In this document: positions 7,561-17,298 of the stretch, piece after piece
Layout: each line of letters opens with the position of its first letter
Numbering within the stretch: the first letter of the stretch is position 1
Assembly (NCBI GenBank): GCA_913774665.1
Contig: CAJYHN010000004.1
Span: 186,001 to 250,000, forward strand
DNA length: 64,000 nucleotides
Direction: 5' to 3'
DNA from: an uncultured Microbacterium sp.
GTDB lineage: Bacteria; Actinomycetota; Actinomycetes; Actinomycetales; Microbacteriaceae
Position numbers and translations under genes: made by a program
Notes under the pieces: model-generated
Database searches by the model: none
What the model was told of the DNA's origin: nothing
What the model saw: the letters and a program-made list of their open reading frames with translations, nothing else

Positions 7561-9123
7561 TCAGGACGTGATGCGGCGGCGGCGGGCGCTGGCGGGCGCT
7601 TCCCGACCCAGGGTCTCACCCCGGAAGAAGCCGGGGCTGGCGATGCGCTGCGCGATCATGAGGACGAGGCCCGCGACGATGATGACCACTGTGATGACGA
7701 ACACGAGGCCCACACCGCCGATCTCCGAGCCCGAGCCGTAGTCGGGGCTCGCACTGTCGATGAGAGTCGTGACGAACAGCACCGCGAGGATCACGCCGCC
7801 CACGAGGGGAGCGAGCAGCGTCAGGAGGACGTTGCGCACCGAGTCGAACCATTGCTTGCGGAAGTACCAGACGCACGCGAACGCGGTGAGCCCGTAGTAG
7901 AAGCAGATCATCGCGCCGAGGGCCGTGATCGTGTCGGTCAGCACGTTCTCGCTCAGCACGCGCATGACCGCGTAGAACACCGAGGCGACGACCGCGGAGA
8001 CGATGGTGGCGTAGCCGGGAGTGAAGAAGCGCGGGCTGACCTTGGCGAACTTCTTGGGCAGGGCGTCGTAGTGCGCCATGGCGAGAAGCGTGCGCGCCGG
8101 GCCCACGAAGGTCGCCTGCAGCGAGGATGCCGAGCTGGTGAGCACCGCCAGCGAGACGAGGAACGCGAGCGGCCCGAGAATCGGCCCCGACAGGTGGAAG
8201 AACACGTTCTCCTGGATGTCCTCGTTGCCGAGTCCCAACTCCCCCGTGCCGTTGCCGGCGAACATCAGCAGCGCGACGGCGATGAGCAGGTACAGCGCCA
8301 CGATGAGGAACACCGTCGCGGTGGCGGCCCGACCGGGCGTCTTGTCGGGGTCCTTCGTCTCTTCGTTCATGGTGAGGATGACGTCCCATCCCCAGAAGAT
8401 GAAGATCGAGAGCGAGAGCCCGGCCGCGAACGCGCTGAACGAGTCGACCTCGAAGGGGTTGAACCACGACAGCTGAACCGGGCTCGCATCGAAGGCATTG
8501 CCGTTCAGCATCTCGACGACCGCGGCGCCGGCGAAGACGAGCAGCACGAGGATCTGGAAACCGACGAGACCGTACTGCAGGCGCTGCGTGGTCTGCAGGT
8601 CGCGATACGACACGATCGTCGCCAGCAGCATGAACAGCAGGCACACCGCGATGTTGATCGGGACGACGCGGGTGAGCTCGGCGATCTCGGGGGTGCCCGT
8701 GACCTGTGCGATCAGCAGGAACAGGAAGTCGACGGCGATGCCGGCCAGGTTGGACAGCACGATGACCGTGGCGGCGATCAGGCCCCACCCGGCCATCCAC
8801 CCGACCCAGGGGCCGAAGGCGCGAGCCGCCCAGGTGAAGGAGGTGCCGGCATCCGGCATCCGCGAATTCAGTTCTCGATACCCGAGAGCCACCAGCAGCA
8901 TCGGGATGAACCCGACGAGGATGATCGCCGGCACCTGGAAGCCGACCGCCGAGACGGTCGGTCCGAGCGCTCCGGTGAGCGTGTAGGCGGGGGCGATGGT
9001 CGAGATGCCGATGACGACGGCGCCGATCATGCCGATCGAGCCGACGCGGAGTCCCTTGTTGGAGATGCCGGTGGTGACGGCACTATCGGGTCCGGCGCTC
9101 GCGTCGTTGCGAGGGGTGGTCAT
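7561..9123 (-). CDS. APC-family amino acid / polyamine permease
   Basis: A 520-residue membrane protein with about 12 to 14 hydrophobic segments and APC landmarks near the N-terminus (GLRVGSIGMIGAVVIGISTI, later YRELNSRMPDAGTSFTW). The segment ending TPGRAATATVFLI matches the superfamily's loop after helix 6. Lying among amine oxidase, GABA transaminase and semialdehyde dehydrogenase genes, it most likely imports putrescine, GABA or a related amine. It overlaps the universal stress gene upstream by 4 bases (ATGA). Confidence 0.85.
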   Translation of the reverse strand: MTTPRNDASAGPDSAVTTGISNKGLRVGSIGMIGAVVIGISTIAPAYTLTGALGPTVSAVGFQVPAIILVGFIPMLLVALGYRELNSRMPDAGTSFTWAARAFGPWVGWMAGWGLIAATVIVLSNLAGIAVDFLFLLIAQVTGTPEIAELTRVVPINIAVCLLFMLLATIVSYRDLQTTQRLQYGLVGFQILVLLVFAGAAVVEMLNGNAFDASPVQLSWFNPFEVDSFSAFAAGLSLSIFIFWGWDVILTMNEETKDPDKTPGRAATATVFLIVALYLLIAVALLMFAGNGTGELGLGNEDIQENVFFHLSGPILGPLAFLVSLAVLTSSASSLQATFVGPARTLLAMAHYDALPKKFAKVSPRFFTPGYATIVSAVVASVFYAVMRVLSENVLTDTITALGAMICFYYGLTAFACVWYFRKQWFDSVRNVLLTLLAPLVGGVILAVLFVTTLIDSASPDYGSGSEIGGVGLVFVITVVIIVAGLVLMIAQRIASPGFFRGETLGREAPASARRRRITS

Positions 9124-9992
9124 GAGGAGGCCTCCGAGGTGCGGGGCACCACGATCATGGGAACGGGGAGGGCGCGAAGAATGCGCCCGGCGGTGGAGCC
9201 GAGGAACAGGCGACGCGGCTGCGCGAGACGGCTCGAGCCGACCAGCGCGACTTCGCCCGGCATCCAGTCGATGCGCGACACCGCGTCCTCGATGTCGGAT
9301 CCGGCGCCGACCAGGGCCTCGGCCTCGATCTCGGCGGGGAGGGCTGAACGGACGGACTCGAGCACGCTCTCGGCGTGGGCCTGACCGGTCAGCCGGGTCA
9401 GCGACGCGTCGACGCGTCCGGGTAGATCGACTCCGGCGAGGGAGAGGAGTCGCAGCGGAGCCTTCGTCCGGCGGGAGACGGATGCCGCCGTCTCGAGCAG
9501 GACGTCCGCCCCGGGGCGCGTGCCGATCGCGGCGGTGATGCGCGGGAGGCCCACACCCGGGTCGACGTCGCGCGCGCCCTCGGGGGCGAGGGCGACCGGG
9601 ATGGGAGCGGAATGCACGAGTTCTTCGGCGGTGGTGCCGAGGCGGTGTCGACCGCGCGGCCCTCCCCCGCCGGTACCGACGACGATCACGCCGGCGTCGA
9701 ACTCCTCGGCGGCGGCGACGAGACCGTCCGACACCGCCTGCGCGAAGCGGACGTGACCGCGGATGCCGGGGTACGGCGACACGGCCTCGCGCAACCAGCC
9801 GCGGGCGGTGTCCTGCACGAGACGCTCGTAGCCGGTATCGGTCGGGATCGAGACGTTGTTCTCGGCGGAGGGCAGCACGACCACCGCGTGCACGGGGGCG
9901 TCGAGGGCCGCGCCCAGACGCGCCCCGAGCGCGAGGGCGTCGGCGCCCGCGTCGGTCGCGGTGTACCCGACGACCACGCGGCGCGCGGTCAT
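9120..9992 (-). CDS. Universal stress protein with two Usp domains
   Basis: A 290-residue protein made of two tandem UspA folds. The first begins RRVVVGYTATDAGADAL and carries an ATP-loop signature around GVIVVGTGGGG; the second ends with VALVGSSRLAQPRRLFLGST. It is embedded between the permease and amine oxidase genes with 4-base overlaps on both sides. That suggests a regulatory or stress role tied to the amine pathway, but no direct substrate is known. Confidence 0.85.
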   Translation of the reverse strand: MTARRVVVGYTATDAGADALALGARLGAALDAPVHAVVVLPSAENNVSIPTDTGYERLVQDTARGWLREAVSPYPGIRGHVRFAQAVSDGLVAAAEEFDAGVIVVGTGGGGPRGRHRLGTTAEELVHSAPIPVALAPEGARDVDPGVGLPRITAAIGTRPGADVLLETAASVSRRTKAPLRLLSLAGVDLPGRVDASLTRLTGQAHAESVLESVRSALPAEIEAEALVGAGSDIEDAVSRIDWMPGEVALVGSSRLAQPRRLFLGSTAGRILRALPVPMIVVPRTSEASS

Positions 9993-11449
9993 CCGCGCGT
10001 CCGCTCGAGGATCTCGGCGGCGGCGCGGCGGCCCTGACGGATGGCGCCGTCGACGTGCTGGAACCCGGCACCGGCCATGTCGCTGCACGCGAGGTGGATC
10101 GCGCCCACGGGCTCGCGGAGGTCGGCGCCGTACCGGTGCAGACCGCCCATGTCGAAGCTCGCGGCGTACGCCCCGCGTGTCCACTCCTCGGTGCCCCAGT
10201 CGCTCTCGTAGTAGACGACGGGGTTCTTCGCCTCGGGGCCGTAGTAGTGCGACAGGGACTCGAGGATGCGCTCGCGGCGCTCCTCGGCGCTCAGCCGGAA
10301 AAGGTCGTCAGCGTTGTGGTCCGAGACGAAGCCCACGAGCGTTCCGCGCTCGTCTCCGTGGTTGGTGTTGTCGTAGGCCTCGTGGGCGAGCTCGTACGGG
10401 CTGAAGGCGGTGCCCGACAGGCCCTTCTCTCGCCAGAACGGCGTCTCGTAGACGGCGTGCACCTTGATGACGAAGCCCATGGAGATGTGCTGGTGCATCT
10501 GGTGCTGCAGGCGCGGCAGCGGGGGCTCGAACGAGATGCGCGAGTACAGCACCGGCGCGAGGGCGAGGATCGCGAAGCGCGCACGGACCGTGACGCCGTC
10601 GGCGATCACGGTGACGCCGTCGGTCGAGGACTTCGCCGCGTCGACGCGTGCGGTCAGCGCGCGCAGGTCGTCGACCCGCTGTCCCGTCGCGCTGTCGGCG
10701 GAGCGAGCCGGCGTCGGTGCCTCGGCGCCCCAGACGATGCGGCGCACCGGCTGATTCAGGATGACGTCGTCGCCCAGACGCTCGGCGAGCAGCTCGGGCA
10801 CCTGCTGGAGACCGCCGACCACGCGCTTGTCGAGGATGAAGTCGGCGTCGACGAGGTTCGAATACGAGCCCGCGGATGCCGCCATGTGCAGCGACTGCAG
10901 CAGCGAGAACGTGTGCGTGGGCTTGGTGAGCATCGCCGAGCCCGTGGCGAACGCGAGGTTGCGGATCGCCTCATCGTCGTCGGTCTGCTGACGGAGCCAC
11001 GCGTCCCACGAGATCGCATCCCACTCCGCGGCACGGGGGTGCGCCCACGGCCGGTCGGGATCGATCTCGGCGACCATCGCGTCGAGGCGCGCGGTGACCT
11101 CGTCGATGACCTTCTCGGTCTCGGGCGCGACGGGGAACATCTCGCCCGTGAACCGCTTCGTCTCACCGTCGGGGCCGACATACACGCTGTCGCCCTCGCG
11201 GTAGCGGCTGTACAGCGGCAAGCCGAGGTCGGCGGCGGTGTCGATGAGGGCCTGCTGGTCGGGCGAGACCCACTGACCGCCGAGCTCGAGCATGGCGCCG
11301 TCGATGACGTCGGTCCACAGGCGACCGCCGACGCGGTCGCGAGCCTCGAGCACGACGACCGAGAGGCCGGCCTTGCGCAGGTCGTTTGCGGCGGTGAGGC
11401 CGGCGGCGCCGGCTCCGATGACGACCACGTCGCGGGTGATCTCGTCCAT
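9989..11449 (-). CDS. puo: FAD-dependent amine oxidase, probably putrescine oxidase
   Basis: A 486-residue flavin monoamine oxidase. The N-terminal dinucleotide-binding motif VVVIGAGAAGLTAANDL is followed by the conserved RVGGRLWTD segment. The C-terminus has AGAGFQHVDGAIRQGRRAA, the second FAD contact. Members of this group oxidise putrescine to 4-aminobutanal with release of hydrogen peroxide and ammonia. Placement with GABA transaminase and a semialdehyde dehydrogenase supports the putrescine assignment; tyramine or another amine remains possible. An AAGGACG ribosome binding site precedes the ATG. Confidence 0.82.
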   Translation of the reverse strand: MDEITRDVVVIGAGAAGLTAANDLRKAGLSVVVLEARDRVGGRLWTDVIDGAMLELGGQWVSPDQQALIDTAADLGLPLYSRYREGDSVYVGPDGETKRFTGEMFPVAPETEKVIDEVTARLDAMVAEIDPDRPWAHPRAAEWDAISWDAWLRQQTDDDEAIRNLAFATGSAMLTKPTHTFSLLQSLHMAASAGSYSNLVDADFILDKRVVGGLQQVPELLAERLGDDVILNQPVRRIVWGAEAPTPARSADSATGQRVDDLRALTARVDAAKSSTDGVTVIADGVTVRARFAILALAPVLYSRISFEPPLPRLQHQMHQHISMGFVIKVHAVYETPFWREKGLSGTAFSPYELAHEAYDNTNHGDERGTLVGFVSDHNADDLFRLSAEERRERILESLSHYYGPEAKNPVVYYESDWGTEEWTRGAYAASFDMGGLHRYGADLREPVGAIHLACSDMAGAGFQHVDGAIRQGRRAAAEILERTRG

Positions 11450-11493
11450 GAAAGCGTCCTTACTTTTCGTGCGTCTTGCGAAGTCGGGCTGGC

Positions 11494-11534
11494 CCCGACG
11501 ACGGCGGGCTCTCGGGTCTTCCGCCGCCGTCGGG
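11494..11534 (-). terminator. Hairpin between gabT and the amine oxidase gene
   Basis: Imperfect 14-bp stem CCCGACGACGGCGG / CCGCCGCCGTCGGG in the 92-bp gap, shortly past the gabT stop codon. It may end or attenuate gabT transcription before the amine oxidase operon. Confidence 0.45.
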
Positions 11535-11541
11535 ACGACTG

Positions 11542-12891
11542 TCAGCTGCGGGCCAGGGCACCGGCGACGACGTCGAGGCCCTCGGTGAGGAGGTCATCGC
11601 CGATCGACAGCGGAGGCAGGAACCGGATGACGTTGCCGTAGGTGCCGCAGGTGAGCACGATCACGCCCTCGGCGATGGCGGCCTTGGCGACGGCGGAGGT
11701 GAGCGCCGCGTCGGGCGCACCGGTGGCGGGGTCGACGAACTCGGCGGCGATCATCGCCCCGTGGCCGCGGACGTCGCCGATGCGCGGGTCGCTCTGCTGC
11801 ATCTCGCGCAGGCGGCCGAGCAGCAGCTCGCCGATCTCGCGAGCACGCTCGACGAACCCTTCGTTCTCGAAGGCGTCGATCGAGGCCAGGGCGGCGGCGC
11901 AGGCGATGGGGTTTCCGCCGTAGGTGCCGCCGAGGCCGCCGGTGTGGGTGGCGTCCATGATCTCGGCACGGCCCGTGACCGCCGCGAGCGGCAGGCCTCC
12001 GGCGATGCCCTTGGCCGTGGTGACCAGGTCGGGCACGATACCGAAGTGCTCGCTGGCGAACATCGCGCCGGTACGGGCGAAGCCCGACTGCACCTCGTCG
12101 GCGATGAAGACGACGCCGTTGTCACGGCACCAGTCGACGATCGCGCCCAGGAAGCCGTCGGCGGGGACGATGAAGCCGCCCTCGCCCTGGATGGGTTCGA
12201 TGATGACCGCGGCGAGGTTCTCGGCGCCGACCTGCTTCTCGATCACCGAGATGGCCTTGGCTGCGGCATCCGGTCCCGAGAGTCCGTCACGGAACGGGTA
12301 CGACAGCGGAGCGCGGTAGACCTCGGCGGCGAACGGTCCGAAGCCGCTCTTGTACGGCATGTTCTTCGCCGTCAGCGCCATGGTGAGGTTGGTACGACCG
12401 TGGTAGGCGTGGTCGAACGCGACGACGGCCTGACGACCGGTGAACTTGCGGGCGATCTTGACGGCGTTCTCGACCGCCTCGGCGCCGGAGTTGAACAGCG
12501 CGCTCTTCTTGGCGTGGTCACCGGGGGTGAGGCGGTTGAGAGCCTCGGCGACCGAGACGTACGAGTCGTAGGGCGAGATCATGAAGCACGTGTGGGTGAA
12601 CGCGGCCACCTGATCCTGCACGGCCTTCACGACCGCGGGGTGGGCGTTGCCGACGCTGGTGACGGCGATGCCCGAGCCGAGGTCGATCAACGAGTTGCCA
12701 TCGGCGTCGACGACGACCCCGCCACCGGCGGCGACGGCCTGGATGGGCACGGTGTGGCCGACTCCGGATGCCACGGCGGCGGCCTTGCGCTCGAGCAGCT
12801 CCTGCGAGCGCGGGCCGGGGATGGCGGTGACGAGGCGGCGCTCCTGCGGAAGGGTCGGACCGCCGACGAGGGGAAGGGTGTCGAGGCTCAT
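11542..12891 (-). CDS. gabT: 4-aminobutyrate--2-oxoglutarate transaminase
   Basis: A 449-residue class III aminotransferase. It moves the amino group of GABA to 2-oxoglutarate, giving succinate semialdehyde. Visible motifs: GGGVVVDADGNSLIDLGSGI, the FADEVQ-type segment (FIADEVQSGFARTG) and the PLP lysine in TTAKGIAGGLPLAAV. The ATG at 12891 is chosen over an upstream in-frame start because only this gives the conserved N-terminus and leaves room for the promoter. It is transcribed divergently from the PucR regulator with a 92-bp shared control region. Confidence 0.94.
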   Translation of the reverse strand: MSLDTLPLVGGPTLPQERRLVTAIPGPRSQELLERKAAAVASGVGHTVPIQAVAAGGGVVVDADGNSLIDLGSGIAVTSVGNAHPAVVKAVQDQVAAFTHTCFMISPYDSYVSVAEALNRLTPGDHAKKSALFNSGAEAVENAVKIARKFTGRQAVVAFDHAYHGRTNLTMALTAKNMPYKSGFGPFAAEVYRAPLSYPFRDGLSGPDAAAKAISVIEKQVGAENLAAVIIEPIQGEGGFIVPADGFLGAIVDWCRDNGVVFIADEVQSGFARTGAMFASEHFGIVPDLVTTAKGIAGGLPLAAVTGRAEIMDATHTGGLGGTYGGNPIACAAALASIDAFENEGFVERAREIGELLLGRLREMQQSDPRIGDVRGHGAMIAAEFVDPATGAPDAALTSAVAKAAIAEGVIVLTCGTYGNVIRFLPPLSIGDDLLTEGLDVVAGALARS

Positions 12892-12936
12892 GGCGGCGAT
12901 GCTACGGACGCCGCGACGCGCCGCGCACTCTCCCCC

Positions 12937-12976
12937 CTGTACAGTCGCAGGCACCGTCATATACGAGCCGTACAGG
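12937..12976. promoter_or_regulatory. Paired CTGTACAG-like sites in the gabT / pucR divergent gap
   Basis: CTGTACAG (perfect 8-bp palindrome, 12937-12944) and CGTACAGG (12969-12976) are 32 bp apart, about three helical turns, in the 92-bp region between divergent genes. The spacing and location suit an operator pair, possibly for the adjacent PucR protein. The second site overlaps the ribosome binding site of the regulator gene. Confidence 0.4.
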
Positions 12977-12983
12977 AGCTGCC

Positions 12984-14513
12984 ATGGTCGACACCACCGT
13001 CGCGCCGCCGAGTCTGCGCGCCCTCCTCGCTCGGCGGGACCTTCGACTGCGCCTCGTCGTCGGCGAGGACGACCTTCCGGTCGGAAGCATCGACCGTCCC
13101 GTGCGGTGGGTGCACTCCAGCGACCTCGTCGACCCCACGCCGTTCCTCAGCGAGGGGCTCGTCCTGCTGACGACCGGGACGCAGTTCGCCGATACGGACG
13201 ACTACACCGCGTACGTGTCGCGGCTGCTCGCCCGGGGAGTTCGGGCCCTGGGGTTCGGCACCGAGGTCGTGCGCGACGGCATCCCGGCGGGGCTCACCGC
13301 CGCATGCCTCGCGGGCGGGATGCCGCTGTTCGAGGTGCCCTACCGCACCCCCTTCATCGCGGTGGCCCGCGCCGGCGCCGAGGCCATCGCCGCCGAGTCG
13401 TACGCGCGGCGCAGCTGGTCGCTCGCGGCGCAACGCGCGGTCTCGCTCGCGGCGCTGCGCCCCGACGGCCTCTCGGCGACCCTCGCCGAACTGTCGCGGC
13501 AGCTGGACTGCTGGGTCGGCCTCTTCGACGCGGCCGGCACGCTGAGCACCGAGCACCCCGCGGGCGGTCTCAGCGCAGTCGCCCTGGACGTCGTCGCGGC
13601 AGAGGTCACGACGATGCTCCGCCGCGGTACGCGCGCAGCCTCCACCGTGCGACCGAGCGACACCTCGGTCAGCCTCCAGACCCTGGGCCGCGGCGGACAC
13701 CTCCGCGGCGCGCTCGCGCTCGCGGCCGACGACCTCGACCACGAGGCGCGCAGCGTCGTGACCGCCGTGGTCGCGATGGCAGCCCTCGCCCTCGAGCAGC
13801 AGGACGGACTCGCACGGGCGATCGGCACCTTCCGCGCGGGACTCGTGCAGTCGCTCGCGACCGACGACCCCGCCCTGGCCCGGCGCGCCGGCCGCGACCT
13901 GTTCGGCCCGCTGCCCGCCGCCCCCGTCGTCGTGGCCCTGACGCCCGCGGCATCCACTCGCTCCACGGCCCTCGCGGAGTGGCTCGAGCTGCGCGCGCAG
14001 GAGAGCCGCGGCGAGCTGTTCTTCGGCCGGGGCGACGACGGGCTCGTCATCGTGGTGCCCGCCGCCGCGCGCGACACACTGACCGAGGTCGCCGACCGGT
14101 TCGAGATGGTCGTGGGATGCTCGGCGCCCAGCGGGTACGACGCCTTCTCGAGCGCCCTGACCCAGGCTCGGACCGCGCGCGACCGGCTGGCCACGCCCGG
14201 GGTCGCCGACTTCGCCGACACCGCGCGCGCGGGTCTTCTCGCCGCCCTCGGCTCCGAGGCCGCGCGCACCGTCGCCGCCGGCGCGTTGGTTCCGCTGCGC
14301 ACCTACGACGAGGCGCAGGGCTCCGCGCTGCTCGAGACGCTGGACGCCTGGCTCGCCCACGACTGCTCGCACGAGGCGACGGCGCAGGCCCTCGGCATCC
14401 ACCGCCACACCGTGCGCGCCCGCATCGCCCAGGCCGAGCGCGTGCTCGATCGCGACCTGTCGTCGTTCGCCGCGCGTGCCGAGCTGTGGGCGGCGCTGCG
14501 GCTGGCCGAGTAG
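12984..14513 (+). CDS. PucR-family transcriptional regulator of the amine/GABA cluster
   Basis: A 509-residue protein. The N-terminal PucR ligand domain (RLVVGEDDLPVGSIDRPVRW onward), a central region, and a C-terminal helix-turn-helix of the PucR type (HEATAQALGIHRHTVRARIA) are visible. Members near gabT genes usually respond to GABA or amino acids and control the divergent catabolic operon; that role is inferred here from the head-to-head arrangement with gabT. The ATG has an AGGAG ribosome binding site 6 bases upstream. Confidence 0.85.
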   Translation: MVDTTVAPPSLRALLARRDLRLRLVVGEDDLPVGSIDRPVRWVHSSDLVDPTPFLSEGLVLLTTGTQFADTDDYTAYVSRLLARGVRALGFGTEVVRDGIPAGLTAACLAGGMPLFEVPYRTPFIAVARAGAEAIAAESYARRSWSLAAQRAVSLAALRPDGLSATLAELSRQLDCWVGLFDAAGTLSTEHPAGGLSAVALDVVAAEVTTMLRRGTRAASTVRPSDTSVSLQTLGRGGHLRGALALAADDLDHEARSVVTAVVAMAALALEQQDGLARAIGTFRAGLVQSLATDDPALARRAGRDLFGPLPAAPVVVALTPAASTRSTALAEWLELRAQESRGELFFGRGDDGLVIVVPAAARDTLTEVADRFEMVVGCSAPSGYDAFSSALTQARTARDRLATPGVADFADTARAGLLAALGSEAARTVAAGALVPLRTYDEAQGSALLETLDAWLAHDCSHEATAQALGIHRHTVRARIAQAERVLDRDLSSFAARAELWAALRLAE

Positions 14514-14576
14514 GGCGGTCGGGCTGCATCGGGGCGGTCACCCACCGCCGCGCCCCGCCGCGCCTCGCCCCGCGCC

Positions 14577-14790
14577 GGGCACAACAGCGGGAGACCTCGC
14601 CGACACGCCGCCCCTCGGCATCCACCACCGGCGTGTCCCCTCCCGGGCCCGCCGTTGTGCACAACCTGGGGCGGTCACCCACCGCCCCGCCTCGCCCCGC
14701 GCCGAGCACAACAGCGGGAGATCTCGCCGACACGCCGCCCCTCGGCATCCACCACCGGCGTGTCCCCTCCCGGGCCCGCCGTTCTGCACA
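14577..14790. repeat. Family A palindromic repeats, two-copy orphan island
   Basis: Two near-identical 88-base units (14577-14664 and 14703-14790) lie in the convergent gap between the PucR and RpiR genes. Each has outer arms GCACAACAGCGGG / CCCGCCGTTGTGC and inner arms CGACACGCC / GGCGTGTC. The second copy's end differs by one base (GTTCTGC). A shared GC-rich lead (GGGGCGGTCACCCACCGCC) precedes each unit. No gene is seen in 14514-14844; no DUF559 gene is adjacent. Confidence 0.85.
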
Positions 14791-14844
14791 GCACCCGCCC
14801 ACGCCCGCGAGGGGCGTTCGGGCGAGGCCGGGCGCGAGCGCTGG

Positions 14845-15693
14845 TCAGCCGGCGTCGCCGAGGTTGTCGGAGAGGATCTCGAGCACGCGCTCGCGGGCGA
14901 GGTCGGCATCGCCCGCGCGGGCGCGGGCCACGGCGTCGACGAAGGCCTCCGCGAAAACCGCGTGCGCGATGCGCGAGGTGTGCTCCAGTTCGTCGCGGAA
15001 CGTCCCGCCCGAGGCGAGGACCAGCGAGAGGTCGGCGCGCTCGGTGAGGGGCGAGGCGACGAACGAGGTCAGGGCGATCACTCGCGCCCCGGCCGCCCGT
15101 GCAGCCGTGGCCGCGCGGAGGCTCGCCTCGTTCGCCCCGGAACCGCTGATAACCACGCACACATCGTCGGGCGAGAGGTGGCGGGCGGCGATCTGCTGGC
15201 CGATCGGATCGCCCAGGGTCTCGGCCGGGCGCCCCACGGCGGTCAGGCGCATCGCGAGATCCGTTGCGACCGGAGCCGACAACCCGCTCGCCACCACCAG
15301 CAGACGACGGGCCCCCACGACCGCGTCGACGGCGGCATCGACCCCGTCGGCGTCCAGCAGGCTGGTCACCGCGCGCAGATCGTCCGCGATGCGGTCGATG
15401 GCGGACCGGATGCCGCCGAGCACGCCGTCCTGGGCGACCGGAGGCACCACGCGGCGTCCGCGCTCCGCGGCGAGCGCCACCCGCAGCTGCGGGTACCCGC
15501 GGTAGCCGAAGGTCTGGCAGGCGCGCACGACGGAGGAGCGGCCCACCCCCACGCGGTCGGCGATCTGCTGCGCGGTGAGCTCGATCACGGCATCCGGATC
15601 GTCGACGATGAGGTCGGCGACCCGACGCTCGCTGGGCTGCAGGGAATTGCGGACGGCCGCGATGCGGGCGGTGACGGGGATCTCAGCGGACAC
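14845..15693 (-). CDS. RpiR/MurR-family regulator with SIS domain
   Basis: A 282-residue protein: N-terminal RpiR helix-turn-helix (residues 1-75, with LTAQQIADRVGVGRSSVVRACQ), then a SIS sugar-phosphate-binding domain (residues 120-250, with RLLVVASGLSAPVATDLA and VISGSGANEASL). It is the last gene of the phosphonate-type transporter operon and overlaps the upstream permease by 11 bases. Such regulators sense phosphosugars, so it may tune the operon by a phosphorylated product of the imported compound; this is inference from linkage. Confidence 0.85.
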   Translation of the reverse strand: MSAEIPVTARIAAVRNSLQPSERRVADLIVDDPDAVIELTAQQIADRVGVGRSSVVRACQTFGYRGYPQLRVALAAERGRRVVPPVAQDGVLGGIRSAIDRIADDLRAVTSLLDADGVDAAVDAVVGARRLLVVASGLSAPVATDLAMRLTAVGRPAETLGDPIGQQIAARHLSPDDVCVVISGSGANEASLRAATAARAAGARVIALTSFVASPLTERADLSLVLASGGTFRDELEHTSRIAHAVFAEAFVDAVARARAGDADLARERVLEILSDNLGDAG

Positions 15694-16507
15694 GCGGACC
15701 CTCCATGATGCGGCGGCGGATGCGGCCCGAGACCGCGTCGATCGCGACGGTGACGACGACCACGACGATCAGGAGCATTCCGACCGTCGACCACTCACGG
15801 TACTGGGTGTACGAGGTGAGCATGTCGCCGATCCCGCCGACGCCGATCAGCCCCAGCACGGCCGAGGCGCGCACGTTGATCTCGAAGCGGTACAGCCAGA
15901 ACGACAGGAACGTGGGCGACGCCTGGGGCCACACTCCCCAGCGCAGCACCTGGGAGGTCGAACCACCCGCGGCCCGCGCGGCCTCGATCGGCCCGGGAGC
16001 GACGTTCTCGACCGCCTCGTAGCCCCACTTGCCGAGGGTGCCGATCCCCCCGATCGCGAGGGCGAGCGCCCCGGTCAGAGGGGTCAGGCCGGTGACCGAG
16101 AGGATGATGATCGCGAAGACCAGCTCGGGCACGGCCCGCACCAGGGAGAAGACGAAGCGCAGCGCGACCCGCACGGGCGCCGGGCCGAAGCCGCGCGCGG
16201 CGACGAGCGAGAGCGGGGTCGCGATCAGGATGCCGAGCACGGTGCCGATCCACGCCATCTCGATGCTGCGCCAGGTCTGCCAGAGCGCCTCGGGCAGCTT
16301 CTCCCACGCGGGCGAGAGGAACATCAGTCCGAGGTACCGCACGATCTCGGCGGGGAGCTCCCCGAGCCGCGACCACGTGATGTCGGCCGACCAGAAGGCG
16401 GCGATCACGACGACGGTGACGACGACCCACGACAGGGTGCGCAGGGGCGTGCGCCGGCGCGGCGGCAGCGAGAGGCTCACGGGCCGTGAGGGGGCGAGGG
16501 CGGTCAT
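15683..16507 (-). CDS. phnE: Phosphonate-type ABC transporter permease (second)
   Basis: A 274-residue permease of the PhnE family with about six membrane spans and the conserved loop GPIEAARAAGGSTSQVLRWG, then NVRASAVLGLIGVGGIGDML typical of PhnE. It starts with ATGA overlapping the preceding phnE gene, making a heteromeric permease pair. Together with PhnC and PhnD it imports phosphonate, phosphite or a phosphate ester. Confidence 0.88.
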   Translation of the reverse strand: MTALAPSRPVSLSLPPRRRTPLRTLSWVVVTVVVIAAFWSADITWSRLGELPAEIVRYLGLMFLSPAWEKLPEALWQTWRSIEMAWIGTVLGILIATPLSLVAARGFGPAPVRVALRFVFSLVRAVPELVFAIIILSVTGLTPLTGALALAIGGIGTLGKWGYEAVENVAPGPIEAARAAGGSTSQVLRWGVWPQASPTFLSFWLYRFEINVRASAVLGLIGVGGIGDMLTSYTQYREWSTVGMLLIVVVVVTVAIDAVSGRIRRRIMEGPRVR

Positions 16508-17298
16508 ACGAGTCTCCGGCGGATCGCGTCGCTGACGGTGTCGAGCACGACGACGATCACGAGGATCTCGACGATGACGAGCGACAGCTGGTCGTAGCGG
16601 TAGAAGGTGCGCACGGCGTCGATGAGCAGACCGATGCCGCCCGCCCCGACGAGGCCGAGCACGGTGGAGGCGCGCACGTTGAGCTCGAAGACGTACAGCG
16701 TCTGCGAGACGAACGCGGGCCACGTGTCGGGCAGGGCGATCGCGCGGTTGATCTGCGTCTGGGTCGCCCCGGCGGCGCGCCCGGCTTCGAGGGGGCCGGC
16801 GTCGGTGGCGTCGATCGACTCCGACACGAGCTTGACGATGATGCCGACGTTGAACAGCACCAGAGCCAGGATCCCGGGGAGGGCGCCCACCCCGACCATC
16901 GCGACGAGGACGGCCGCGTACACGAGCTCAGGCACGGCGCGGATCACGTTCAGGATGCCGCGCACCAGCGCCCGCGTGGGAGCGAACGGGTTCGTCGGTC
17001 GAGCCGCCCAGAAGCTCACCGGCAGCGAGATCGCCGACCCGACCGCCGTCCCGATGACCGCCATCTGCAGCGTCTCGAGGATCGGACCGACCGTGCGCGG
17101 GAAGAACGACCAGTCCGGGGTGAGCAGTTCGCCCACCCGCAGCGCGCCCTGCTGCCAGTTGCGCGCGATCGCGGCGACGTCGAGGCCCACCCCGACCACC
17201 GGCAGGCACATGAACACGGTCACCGCGAAGACGATGCCCGCGGCGGTCCACGGCATCCATCGCCCCTTCGGCCGGGGCGGAACGGTGGTCACGGTCAT
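16504..17298 (-). CDS. phnE: Phosphonate-type ABC transporter permease (first)
   Basis: A 264-residue PhnE-family membrane protein. The ATPase-contact loop [20 protein letters not shown] and the C-terminal [20 protein letters not shown] are visible and parallel those in the neighbouring permease, so the two are related subunits. It overlaps phnC by 4 bases and phnE2 by 4 bases. Confidence 0.88.
   Translation of the reverse strand: MTVTTVPPRPKGRWMPWTAAGIVFAVTVFMCLPVVGVGLDVAAIARNWQQGALRVGELLTPDWSFFPRTVGPILETLQMAVIGTAVGSAISLPVSFWAARPTNPFAPTRALVRGILNVIRAVPELVYAAVLVAMVGVGALPGILALVLFNVGIIVKLVSESIDATDAGPLEAGRAAGATQTQINRAIALPDTWPAFVSQTLYVFELNVRASTVLGLVGAGGIGLLIDAVRTFYRYDQLSLVIVEILVIVVVLDTVSDAIRRRLV

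Noticed and set aside
7537-9384. Long open frame (about 600 codons) antisense to the permease and stress-protein genes
   Set aside because: It is Arg/His/Asp-rich low-complexity sequence, typical of the opposite strand of GC-rich genes; the sense genes have clear families. The same holds for long antisense frames over rplA, nusG, the gabT/pucR region, the MoxR cassette and others.
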